A DNA stretch of 64,000 bases from Capnocytophaga sp. GTDB taxonomy: Bacteria > Bacteroidota > Bacteroidia > Flavobacteriales > Flavobacteriaceae. The translations under genes and the position numbers were made by a program. Of the stretch, positions 17,594 through 25,391 are shown in pieces. Location: contig NZ_JAUNKD010000005.1 in NCBI RefSeq assembly GCF_030532915.1, forward strand, positions 43,843-107,842, in the 5' to 3' direction. Within the stretch, counting starts at the first letter, position 1. Each line of letters starts with the position of its first letter. The notes below the pieces were generated by a model. The model saw only the letters and a list, made by a program, of their open reading frames with translations. It ran no database searches and had not been told where the DNA came from.

Positions 17594-19276
17594 TTAAAAC
17601 TCATCGGTTACGCAGCCTTGCGAAGCGGAACTTACCGTACGGGCATATTTGTAAAGCACCCCGCGTTGGGCGGTTTCTTTCAGGGGGTTGGGTACGAAAT
17701 TTTTGCGCCTTTGGGCGAGTTCTTCCTCAGTGAGATGCACGTCAATGGTGTTTTTCACGGCATCAATGGTTATCAAATCGCCATCTTGTACCAACGCGAT
17801 ATTTCCGCCGTTTTGGGCTTCGGGCGAAATATGCCCCACCACAAATCCGTGTGAACCACCCGAAAATCGTCCGTCGGTGATGAGAGCCACTTTTTTGCCC
17901 AAACCTGCTCCCATTATGGCCGAAGTCGGTTTTAACATTTCAGGCATTCCCGGCCCTCCTTTCGGCCCTTCGTAACGAATTACCACCACCGTTCCTTCGG
18001 TAACTTCGCCTCGTGCAATCCCTTCATTAGCAAGGAATTCCCCCTCATAAACTTTGGCTTTTCCGGTGAATGAAAGTCCTTCTTTGCCCGTGATTTTCGC
18101 CACCGCTCCTTCGGTTGCCAAATTTCCGTATAGGATACGAATATGCCCCGTTTCTTTGATGGGTTTTTCCAAAGAAAAAATAATATCCTGATTTTCAGAA
18201 AGCGACGGAACATCTTGCAAGTTCTCGGCAAGTGTTTTCCCCGTAACTGTCAGACAATCACCATATAACAATCCTTTTTCGAGCAAATATTTCATCACGG
18301 CAGGAATTCCGCCGATGTGATGCAAGTCTTCCATAACGTATTTTCCGCTGGGTTTGAGGTCGGCGATGAAAGGCGTGGTTTCACTCAATTGAGCAAAATC
18401 GTCAATGGTCATCGGGATTTGAGCCGCCTTGGCGATTGCCAAAAAGTGAAGCACCGCATTGGTTGAACCGCCCAAAGCCACCACCAATCGGAAGGCGTTT
18501 TCGATGGATTTTCGGGTAACGATGTCGCTGGGTTTGATGTCGTTTTCTTGCAAATAACGGAGGTATTTCCCGACTTTGAGGCATTCTTGCTGTTTGTCAT
18601 CGCCCGAAGCTGGATTGGAAGAATTGTAAGGCAAACTCATTCCGAGGGCTTCAATTGCCGATGCCATTGTGTTGGCGGTGTACATTCCGCCGCAAGCTCC
18701 TTCACCGGGGCAAGCCTTGTGAATCACGCTTTTATATTCTTGTTCGGTGATGGTGCCCGCCACTTTTTGTCCCCACGCCTCGAAAGCGGAAACCACATCG
18801 AGTTTCTTTCCGTTGTGGCAACCCGCAGCGATTGTTCCGCCATAAACCAATATCGAAGGACGATTCAGCCGAAGCATCGCCATCAAAGCCCCGGGCATAT
18901 TCTTGTCACAGCCCACCACCGTTACCAAAGCATCGTAACACATTGCCTGCACGACGGTTTCAACCGAATCGGCGATGATGTCACGCGAAACGAGGGAATA
19001 CCGCATTCCGTACGTTCCCATTGAAATTCCGTCCGAAACGCCTATCGTATTGAAAATAAGCCCCACCGAACCCGATTCTTGCACGCCTTCCTTGATTTTT
19101 ACTGCCAATTTATTGAGGTGCATATTGCAGGGATTTCCTTCGTAACCCGTACTGGCAATTCCCACGAAAGGTTTTCGTAAATCATTGTCAGTAAGCCCCA
19201 AAGCGTGGAGCATCGCCTGTGCGGCGGGTTGGGTGTCGTTTTGTGTTACTTGTTTGCTGTATCGGTTTAATTCCAT
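17594..19276 (-). CDS. ilvD: dihydroxy-acid dehydratase
   Basis: 560 aa Fe-S dehydratase that converts the dihydroxy acids to 2-oxo-3-methylvalerate and 2-oxoisovalerate, the last common step before transamination. Conserved cysteine motifs are visible: [30 protein letters not shown] and [35 protein letters not shown] lies near the C-terminus. It is the first structural gene of the ilv cluster and starts 45 bp downstream of an attenuator terminator, so its expression is likely set by isoleucine supply. Confidence 0.96.
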   Translation of the reverse strand: MELNRYSKQVTQNDTQPAAQAMLHALGLTDNDLRKPFVGIASTGYEGNPCNMHLNKLAVKIKEGVQESGSVGLIFNTIGVSDGISMGTYGMRYSLVSRDIIADSVETVVQAMCYDALVTVVGCDKNMPGALMAMLRLNRPSILVYGGTIAAGCHNGKKLDVVSAFEAWGQKVAGTITEQEYKSVIHKACPGEGACGGMYTANTMASAIEALGMSLPYNSSNPASGDDKQQECLKVGKYLRYLQENDIKPSDIVTRKSIENAFRLVVALGGSTNAVLHFLAIAKAAQIPMTIDDFAQLSETTPFIADLKPSGKYVMEDLHHIGGIPAVMKYLLEKGLLYGDCLTVTGKTLAENLQDVPSLSENQDIIFSLEKPIKETGHIRILYGNLATEGAVAKITGKEGLSFTGKAKVYEGEFLANEGIARGEVTEGTVVVIRYEGPKGGPGMPEMLKPTSAIMGAGLGKKVALITDGRFSGGSHGFVVGHISPEAQNGGNIALVQDGDLITIDAVKNTIDVHLTEEELAQRRKNFVPNPLKETAQRGVLYKYARTVSSASQGCVTDEF

Positions 19277-19320
19277 CGTTTTGAATTATTTAATCGTGAA
19301 TTAAAAAATTATAAAACTAT

Positions 19321-19355
19321 AAAAAAACCTGCATCGCTTTAATTTGATGCAGGTT
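19321..19355 (-). terminator. ilv attenuator terminator (segment 3:4 hairpin)
   Basis: On the minus strand AACCTGCATC (19355-19346) pairs perfectly with GATGCAGGTT (19335-19326) around a 10-nt loop, followed by a run of T (19327-19321). It lies between the stop of the Ile-rich leader peptide and ilvD. Confidence 0.9.
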
Positions 19356-19404
19356 TTCTTTTACGTGTATGTATGAAGCCTCACATCAATTTGATGAATT
19401 GATG
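19344..19404 (-). promoter_or_regulatory. ilv attenuator: alternative hairpins 1:2 and 2:3
   Basis: Segment 1, CATCAATT (19404-19397), overlaps the last two Ile codons of the leader. It pairs perfectly with segment 2, AATTGATG (19391-19384), over 8 bp with a 5-nt loop. Segment 2 can instead pair with segment 3: TTGATGTG-A-GG (19389-19379) against CCTGCATCAA (19353-19344) gives ten pairs with one bulge and two G-U. The 2:3 pairing would take the 5' arm of the terminator. A ribosome waiting at the Ile codons would cover segment 1 and favour read-through into ilvD. Confidence 0.75.
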
Positions 19405-19445
19405 ATACGAATTTGGCTAATAATTGTTCTACTACCGAAAAACAT
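19386..19445 (-). CDS. ilv leader peptide, Ile-rich
   Basis: 19-codon open frame on the minus strand: MFFGSRTIISQIRIINSSN, then TGA. Five of 19 residues are Ile, in the pattern II..I.II, and there is no Val or Leu. It starts about 14 nt after the expected transcription start of the promoter at 19465-19494 and ends 30 nt before the terminator stem. This is the design of ribosome-mediated attenuation in amino-acid operons. The frame is too short to be found by ordinary gene calling. Confidence 0.8.
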   Translation of the reverse strand: MFFGSRTIISQIRIINSSN

Positions 19446-19464
19446 TTTTTTATAATTGCTGGGG

Positions 19465-19494
19465 CAAATTTAGAAATTATTTTTTAAAGAACAA
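19465..19494 (-). promoter_or_regulatory. promoter of the ilv operon
   Basis: On the minus strand TTG (19494-19492), a 19-bp spacer, then TAAATTTG (19472-19465), which fits the Bacteroidota sigma-70 pattern TTG-N19-TAnnTTTG. The start of transcription should fall near 19458, just before the leader peptide. The stretch 19500-19690 upstream shows no credible gene. Confidence 0.75.
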
Positions 19495-19697
19495 ATGTTT
19501 TTCACTTAAAAGAAATAAATAATTGAAAAATGAAAGAATTTTTTTAGGTATTTTGACATACTAATCAGCAGAAGCTCACCATAAAGTATTGATTTACAAC
19601 GAATGCAAATAAACTCTAAAATTACCTTTCCAATGGAATTTAAATAATTCACATATTTTTTTTCAATTAAATTAAAGTTCCTAGAAAGGAGAATAGA

Positions 19698-19731
19698 AAA
19701 ACCCCCGTTGTTTTTCACGCACGGGGGTTTT
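19698..19731 (-). terminator. terminator of the nqr operon
   Basis: AAAACCCCCGT (19698-19708) is the complement of 19721-19731, a perfect 11-bp stem with a 12-nt loop. On the minus strand it lies about 25 bp after the nqrF stop and is followed by TTTTTC. Confidence 0.9.
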
Positions 19732-19756
19732 GTTTATCATCGGTGGAAACTTGCCA

Positions 19757-21070
19757 TTACCCACCAAAATCGTCGAAGCGGATATTTTCATCGGGCAGAC
19801 CGAAATCCTGACCCATTTTCTGTACCGCTTTGTTCATCATCGGAGGTCCGCAGAAGTAAAGTTCAATATCTTCCGGAGCGTCGTGTTTGCTCAAATATTG
19901 GTCAATCACCGCATTGTGAACAAATCCTGTAAATCCGTCGCCTTCCGCATCGTGAATGTCTTTTTTCACTTTCCAGTTATCCTCAGGAAGCGGTTCGGAA
20001 AGCACCACGAAAAACTTAAAGTTCGGGAACTCACGCTCCAACTCCCAGAAGTGCTCCAAGTAGAACAACTCACGTTTTGAACGTCCTCCGTACCAGTACG
20101 TTACCTTACGTCCTGTTTTTAAGGTTTTGAACAGATGGTACAAGTGCGAACGCATCGGTGCCATTCCTGCTCCACCGCCCACGTATAGCATTTCGGCGTT
20201 GGATTCGTTGATAAAGAACTCTCCGTAAGGTCCTGAAATCACCACTTTGTCGCCTTTCTTACGCGAGAAAATGTATGACGAAGCAACCCCGGGGTTTACG
20301 TTCATCCAGCCGTTTTTGGCTCTGTCCCAAGGCGGCGTAGCGATACGAACGTTCAGCATAATCTCACGTCCTTCGGCAGGATACGAAGCCATTGAGTAGG
20401 CACGCTCCACCGTTTCGCCGTTTTTCATCACTAATGGCCAAAGACCGAATTTGTCCCATTCCATTTTGAATTTCTCCGGTTCGCCGGGGTGCTCGGCAGG
20501 GTGAGCCGTGATGTCAATGTCCGAATATTTGATTTCGCAAGGCGGAATTTCAATCTGAATGTATCCCCCTGGTTTATAGTCCATATCTTCGGGAATTTCC
20601 ACCACAAATTCTTTAATGAACGAAGCCACGTTGTAGTTACGCACCACTACGGCTTCCCATTTTTTGATACCGAAAATTTCCTCAGGAATGGAAATTTCCA
20701 TATCTTGTTTCACCTTCACTTGGCACGCCAAACGAGCTCCTTCTTTGAGTTCCTTTTTGGTAAAGTGCGGCGTTTCCGTCGGAAGAGCCTCTCCCCCGCC
20801 CGAATGCACGTGGCACTCGCACTGAATACACGAACCACCGCCCCCGCAAGCCGAAGGCAAAAATATTTTCTGATTCCCCAAGGTGGAAAGTAGCGACCCG
20901 CCCGAAGGCACTTCAATTACTTTTTCCTTATTGATGGTAATTTTTACAGGTCCCGAAGGGGCTAATTTCTGCTTGACTACCAACAACAAAGCCACCAACA
21001 ATAACGTAATTACCAGCAAGGCAATCACCGTTACGGCTACCGTTACTAATATACTGCTTGATAATATCAT
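19757..21070 (-). CDS. nqrF: Na+-translocating NADH:quinone reductase subunit F
   Basis: 437 aa. This subunit takes electrons from NADH. It has an N-terminal membrane helix (about 5-33) and a plant-type 2Fe-2S domain with cysteines 75, 81, 84 and 116. It also has the FAD-binding motif RAYSMASYP and the NADH-binding motif GGGAGMAPMRSHL. The C-terminus DDFGG is typical of the family. It is the last gene of nqrBCDEF, 3 bp after nqrE, and is followed by a strong terminator. Confidence 0.97.
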   Translation of the reverse strand: MILSSSILVTVAVTVIALLVITLLLVALLLVVKQKLAPSGPVKITINKEKVIEVPSGGSLLSTLGNQKIFLPSACGGGGSCIQCECHVHSGGGEALPTETPHFTKKELKEGARLACQVKVKQDMEISIPEEIFGIKKWEAVVVRNYNVASFIKEFVVEIPEDMDYKPGGYIQIEIPPCEIKYSDIDITAHPAEHPGEPEKFKMEWDKFGLWPLVMKNGETVERAYSMASYPAEGREIMLNVRIATPPWDRAKNGWMNVNPGVASSYIFSRKKGDKVVISGPYGEFFINESNAEMLYVGGGAGMAPMRSHLYHLFKTLKTGRKVTYWYGGRSKRELFYLEHFWELEREFPNFKFFVVLSEPLPEDNWKVKKDIHDAEGDGFTGFVHNAVIDQYLSKHDAPEDIELYFCGPPMMNKAVQKMGQDFGLPDENIRFDDFGG

Positions 21071-21073
21071 CTT

Positions 21074-21784
21074 TTAAAAATCTTTTGTGTTATGGGCTAA
21101 TTTTTCCTTTTTTTCCACTTTTTGCTCCATCATCGTTTGGATTTGCTCCTCATCGGCTTTTTTCTCGCCACCGGTAAGCATTCCGCCGAAGCTCATAAAC
21201 CCGATTGCCATAAGCCCCGTGATGATGAAGGTAATTCCCAACCCGCGAAGTGCCGGCGGAACGTTCGAGTAGCGGATTTTCTCGCGAATGGCAGCAATGG
21301 CAACAATGGCCAAAAACCAACCGATGCCCGAAGCCAATCCGTAAGTAGCCGCCAAACCGATAGTCGGGATTTCACGCGACTGCATAAAAAGCGAACCCCC
21401 TAAAATCGCACAGTTTACGGCGATAAGCGGTAAGAAAATCCCCAAAGAGTTGTACAACGCCGGAGCAAATTTCTCCACGATGATTTCAACAAGCTGAACC
21501 ATCGTTGCCACCGTAGCGATGAACAAAATGTAGGTCAAAAAGCTCAAATCATAGCTTGCGTATTCCTCGCCAAGCCACTTCAACGCTCCTTCTTTGAGCA
21601 AATATTCGTTAAGCAACCAGTTGATAGGCACCGTTACCGCCAAAACGAAGATAACCGCCGCACCCAAACCAACCGCCGTAGATACTTTTTTAGATACCGC
21701 AAGGTACGAACACATACCCAAGAAGGTAGCGAACACCATATTATCTACGAATATCGATTTAAAAATCAGTTCTATATATTCCAT
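21074..21784 (-). CDS. nqrE: Na+-translocating NADH:quinone reductase subunit E
   Basis: 236 aa integral membrane subunit with about six helices. MEYIELIFKSIFVDNMVFAT and FLGMCSYLAVSKKVSTAVGL are characteristic. NqrD and NqrE are homologous, related by inverted topology, and together hold a metal centre at the membrane core; the conserved Cys residues lie in LGMCSYLA and AVNCAILGG. A charged, Glu/Lys-rich tail (about 212-236) extends past the usual family end and is common in this phylum. It is 26 bp after nqrD. Confidence 0.96.
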   Translation of the reverse strand: MEYIELIFKSIFVDNMVFATFLGMCSYLAVSKKVSTAVGLGAAVIFVLAVTVPINWLLNEYLLKEGALKWLGEEYASYDLSFLTYILFIATVATMVQLVEIIVEKFAPALYNSLGIFLPLIAVNCAILGGSLFMQSREIPTIGLAATYGLASGIGWFLAIVAIAAIREKIRYSNVPPALRGLGITFIITGLMAIGFMSFGGMLTGGEKKADEEQIQTMMEQKVEKKEKLAHNTKDF

Positions 21785-21810
21785 CTTCTAATCTTTATAA
21801 AATTAACCAA

Positions 21811-22452
21811 TTAGTCCTCAATGAGGGATTTGTTACGCGTACGTTGAATCCAGATTACGATTCCGTAGGTAATAAGTGCCATCGGGGCGAGCAACATAAA
21901 TCCGTTGTTTTCATAGCCCAAGGCATACAAGCCCGTCTTTTTGATAGGGTCGCCCAACACTTGGATTCCGAAAAGCGTACCCGAGCCTAACAACTCACGG
22001 AAGAAAGCCACAATCACCAAAGCGATGGCATAACCGCCTGCGTTTCCAATCCCGTCCAAGAACGATTTCCACGGCGTGTTCCCCAAAGCGAACGCCTCAA
22101 AACGCCCCATAATGATACAGTTGGTAATGATAAGCCCCACGAACACCGAAAGCTGTTTGCTCAGTTCATACGAAAAGGCTTTCAGCACCTGATCAACGAT
22201 GATAACGAGCATCGCCACCACCAACAATTGCACGATGATACGGATTTTTCCCGGAATTACATTTCGGATTAATGAAATTACCACGTTACCCACGCTGAGT
22301 ACAAATATTACGGACAATCCCATAACAATCGCCGCTTTGAGCTGTGCCGTGATAGCCAATGCCGAACAAATCCCCAATACCTGCACGGTAATCGGGTTGT
22401 TATCCCATAGCGGGTCGGTAACTAATTTTACGTCTTTTTTCGATAGTCCCAT
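21811..22452 (-). CDS. nqrD: Na+-translocating NADH:quinone reductase subunit D
   Basis: 213 aa integral membrane subunit with about six helices. The N-terminus LVTDPLWDNNPITVQVLGIC is conserved. The homologue of the NqrE cysteine pair is seen in LGICSALA and ITNCIIMGRFEAFA, which bind the intramembrane metal centre in the family. It starts 4 bp after nqrC ends and lies in a five-gene run with tight spacing, so translation is probably coupled. Confidence 0.96.
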   Translation of the reverse strand: MGLSKKDVKLVTDPLWDNNPITVQVLGICSALAITAQLKAAIVMGLSVIFVLSVGNVVISLIRNVIPGKIRIIVQLLVVAMLVIIVDQVLKAFSYELSKQLSVFVGLIITNCIIMGRFEAFALGNTPWKSFLDGIGNAGGYAIALVIVAFFRELLGSGTLFGIQVLGDPIKKTGLYALGYENNGFMLLAPMALITYGIVIWIQRTRNKSLIED

Positions 22453-22456
22453 ACGA

Positions 22457-23191
22457 TTACTTGTTTAAGTTTTTAATATAATCAACATACGCCCCTACGC
22501 CTGTTTTCACCATTTCGTTCACGCCGTTTACGGTGAGGGTGGCTCCGGCGATGGCATCTACTTTACCGTCTTCTTTGCGTTTGTTTTCAGGGTCGCCGTT
22601 TGATTTTGACCCCTCCACGCTTTGGAAATGCCCCGCAGCGTCTAACAAATGCTCGCCGATGAAATCGTCCATAAAGAAACGCTCTTTGATGTTTGAACCC
22701 AATCCGGCGGTTTCGCCTTTGTGGTCAAAGAAAACCCCTTGCACGATTAGGTTTTTATCCACGGCTACGTAGCCCCAGATAGCGTCCCAAAGTCCTTTTC
22801 CGAAAACGGGAATGATGTAAAACGTTTTTCCGTCTTTCTCACCCACGAAAAGCGGTAAGCCTTTATCGTCTTTGCTGAGCGGATTTTCAATGAGGTTACG
22901 CTCCGAAGCCTGTCCGTTTTCGATAACCAATTGCTGTTTGATGTACTTCCCGAACTCGGCTTTCACTTCCGAAGTAGGCACGAAGGTAACGTCGCCCTCG
23001 CCCAAGTTGGTGTTCTGATTTCGGTTTACGCCCATTGCGTAAAGTACGTTCTGTTGCTTTTCGAATTTCTTGTTCTCGCTGATTCTATCGCTCAATGCCG
23101 AAGAAACCCCCGCAAGCAACGCCCCTACGATAATTACCATCACGATGGCAAAAATCACTGTATATGAATTACTTTCAGTTCTGTTTGACAT
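22457..23191 (-). CDS. nqrC: Na+-translocating NADH:quinone reductase subunit C
   Basis: 244 aa. It has one N-terminal membrane helix (about 11-33) and a periplasmic flavoprotein domain. AIAGATLTVNG contains the site where FMN is bound covalently to a threonine (Thr220 by the S/A-G-A-T-x-T pattern); flavin transfer needs ApbE, which is not in this window. It starts 2 bp after the nqrB stop. Confidence 0.96.
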   Translation of the reverse strand: MSNRTESNSYTVIFAIVMVIIVGALLAGVSSALSDRISENKKFEKQQNVLYAMGVNRNQNTNLGEGDVTFVPTSEVKAEFGKYIKQQLVIENGQASERNLIENPLSKDDKGLPLFVGEKDGKTFYIIPVFGKGLWDAIWGYVAVDKNLIVQGVFFDHKGETAGLGSNIKERFFMDDFIGEHLLDAAGHFQSVEGSKSNGDPENKRKEDGKVDAIAGATLTVNGVNEMVKTGVGAYVDYIKNLNK

Positions 23192-23193
23192 AC

Positions 23194-24420
23194 CTATGCA
23201 GTTTTAGCTTTTAAACGTTTCTTTCTTCTTGCCACATTTGCCTGCACCACGTAATGGTCGATGGTCGGTGCAAATACGTTCATCAGCAAAATCGCCAACA
23301 TCACCCCTTCCGGATAGGCGGGATTGAAGCAACGAATCATAATGGAGATGAACCCTGCCAAGAAACCGTAAATGTATTTACCCGTGTTGGTTTGTGCCGC
23401 CGTAACGGGGTCGGTAGCCATAAAGACCGTACCGAAAGCAAATCCCCCGATAAGCAGATGCTGCCACGCCGGCAAGCTCCACAAGGCGAAAAACTTCGTG
23501 CCTTCCATTGACGGAGCAAAGGCATTGAAGATATACCCCATCGCCAAACCGCCGAGTACCATACTGAGCATCACGCGCCAGCTTCCGATTTTGGTGAAAA
23601 TCAAGAACAAGCCCGCTAAGATAATCAGCACGGTAGAGGTTTCACCGATTGAACCGGGCGTGAAACCAAAGAACATATCCGACACCGAATATTTCGCGGC
23701 AATGTCGTGCTGTTGTGCCAAATGCCCGAGGATGGTTTCCCCCGAAATGGCATCTAAATTCGCTCCTTTGGCGATTTGGGCAGCACGCTCGGTAGCGCCT
23801 TCCACCCAGATTTTGTCGCCACTCATCGAAGTCGGATAGGCGAAGAACAAAAACGCACGAATGGTCAGTGCGGGGTTTAAGATGTTCATTCCCGTTCCGC
23901 CGAAAACTTCCTTACCGATAATCACCCCGAAAGCCACCGCAACGGCAAGCATCCACAGGGGTAAATCCACCGGAACAATCAGCGGCACAAGCATACCCGT
24001 TACCAAGTAGCCCTCTTCCACTTCGTGCCCGCGAAGGGTTGCGAAGATAAACTCAATGCCCAGACCCACGGCGTAGGAAACCACCACGAGCGGAAACACT
24101 TTCACGGCTCCGAACGAGAAGTTTTGCCACGACCAGAACGTCGGGTCACAAAACGATAGCCCCACTGCGTGCGAAAACTCGCCCGTGGCTACATAATGCT
24201 GATACCCCACGTTGAAGATACCGAAGATAAGACACGGAATAAGTGCCATAATCACGGTGTTCATCGTACGTTTGAGGTCATCGGCTGCCTTAATGTGCGT
24301 CCCGTGGTGGGTCGTTTCATTAGGCATATAAAGGAAGGTATGCAACGCATTGAAGGTCGTTTCGAGCTTCGTTCCTTTATACTTTTCTTTTAACGTATGT
24401 AATTTACTTTTTAAACTCAT
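23194..24420 (-). CDS. nqrB: Na+-translocating NADH:quinone reductase subunit B
   Basis: 408 aa with about ten membrane helices; it forms the main Na+ path and the quinone site of the complex. Family sequence is clear in TGMLVPLIVPVDLPLWMLAV, GKEVFGGTGMNILNPALTIR and GGFAFGTVFMATDPVTAAQT. The covalent-FMN threonine is probably in the short VEGATERAAQ stretch, but that local sequence is less standard than expected. It is the first gene of the tight nqrBCDEF run; nqrA is 971 bp upstream with another gene between them. Confidence 0.95.
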   Translation of the reverse strand: MSLKSKLHTLKEKYKGTKLETTFNALHTFLYMPNETTHHGTHIKAADDLKRTMNTVIMALIPCLIFGIFNVGYQHYVATGEFSHAVGLSFCDPTFWSWQNFSFGAVKVFPLVVVSYAVGLGIEFIFATLRGHEVEEGYLVTGMLVPLIVPVDLPLWMLAVAVAFGVIIGKEVFGGTGMNILNPALTIRAFLFFAYPTSMSGDKIWVEGATERAAQIAKGANLDAISGETILGHLAQQHDIAAKYSVSDMFFGFTPGSIGETSTVLIILAGLFLIFTKIGSWRVMLSMVLGGLAMGYIFNAFAPSMEGTKFFALWSLPAWQHLLIGGFAFGTVFMATDPVTAAQTNTGKYIYGFLAGFISIMIRCFNPAYPEGVMLAILLMNVFAPTIDHYVVQANVARRKKRLKAKTA

Positions 24421-24644
24421 TTTCTTATGAAAATTATTTACTTTTTAATTTCTTTTAAACGAATATTTTTCCGGATACGGATTATGGATTTCTTTGTATT
24501 TCCGTAGAAAATCACCCATTCGGGGAAAAATCTGTACGGAAACCGCATAAAAAAGACGCTTTTTTGCCTTTTGTCGTAATCCAATCTGTTTATGAACATT
24601 TCAGCATTTGTCGCCACTGCCTTAAAATTCAATGTCGGAGACGA

Positions 24645-25154
24645 TTATTTTTTCTCCTTTTTTAAACTTTTCCGAAGCAGTTTCAACGCCCAATCATAAT
24701 GACTTGAAGTTGCCGAAACCAAATACGCCCCCAACGAAGTACTTCCCGTCCAGCAATACATTTTCTTGGTAAAAAGCTCAGTATCAGTATGTTTTTCAAT
24801 AATAGAAAACACTTGCCGATGCGATTTTTCGAATAGAATTTGCATCGTTTCGAGCGGTACGCCTTGGCATTCTTCCCAAATGGTGCGGTTCAATCGTGGT
24901 GTATCAGTAAAGGTGTAACCCTCCTTCGGAATGGCAGGTTTTTCGCCTCGCATTCCTATCTCGTACCAAGTCAAAAACAGCAAATGCCAGTGGTACAAAT
25001 GCCCAATGACATCTCGCACATTACGGTTGAGCGTTCCCTCTGGAAAGTCGGTTTCTCTTTGGCTTTCCGATAGTTCGTCAATAAACAAACGAATTTTTCG
25101 GTAATTTTCTTCTGCCAAAAACAACAACTCTTCTTTTGATTGTGGGCGTGGCAT
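24645..25154 (-). CDS. ClbS/DfsB family protein (DinB-like four-helix bundle)
   Basis: 169 aa cytoplasmic protein. The N-terminus PRPQSKEELLFLAEENYRKI and the histidine-bearing RDVIGHLYHWHLLFLTWYEI are typical of the DUF1706/ClbS/DfsB group, related to DinB metal-binding bundles. ClbS protects against colibactin in E. coli; the role here is unknown. The gene splits nqrA from nqrBCDEF on the same strand, which is not the usual nqr order. The spacer between it and nqrB (24421-24644) contains a weak 64-codon frame that I do not accept as a gene. Confidence 0.8.
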   Translation of the reverse strand: MPRPQSKEELLFLAEENYRKIRLFIDELSESQRETDFPEGTLNRNVRDVIGHLYHWHLLFLTWYEIGMRGEKPAIPKEGYTFTDTPRLNRTIWEECQGVPLETMQILFEKSHRQVFSIIEKHTDTELFTKKMYCWTGSTSLGAYLVSATSSHYDWALKLLRKSLKKEKK

Positions 25155-25225
25155 AGTTCAATGTTTTTATTTCTTGATTATATGTTTTTTAATGCATTAC
25201 ACTTCGAAAAACACGGATTTTGCTT

Positions 25226-25298
25226 GTCAGGTTGAGCGAAGTCGAAACCTTTTACTCAACAAACACGCTTGCCCCTTGACTCCGCTCGGGGTGACAGC
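25226..25298. repeat. interspersed GTCAGG-type repeat elements between nqrA and the DfsB-like gene
   Basis: GTCAGGTTGAGCGAAGTCGA at 25226-25245 is the reverse-strand form of the motif in the 86-bp array at 11491-11868. About 30 bp on, CCCTTGACTCCGCTCGGGGT (25273-25292) followed by GACAG forms an imperfect hairpin. Both are common spacer elements in Bacteroidota chromosomes. The rest of the 237-bp spacer holds nothing recognisable. Confidence 0.75.
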
Positions 25299-25391
25299 CT
25301 TCTTCCGAAGAAAACCGCAACCTCGTTTGGAACGGCGACCCGAAAATCGGTGGCGTAACACAACAAAAACACGAAAAATCACACGAAACCC

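Noticed and set aside
19506..19718. 70-codon minus-strand frame upstream of the ilv promoter
   Set aside because: AT-rich, overlaps the nqr terminator, no recognisable features.
24438..24632. 64-codon minus-strand frame between nqrB and the DfsB-like gene
   Set aside because: No family resemblance, very basic composition, no ribosome-start or promoter context.
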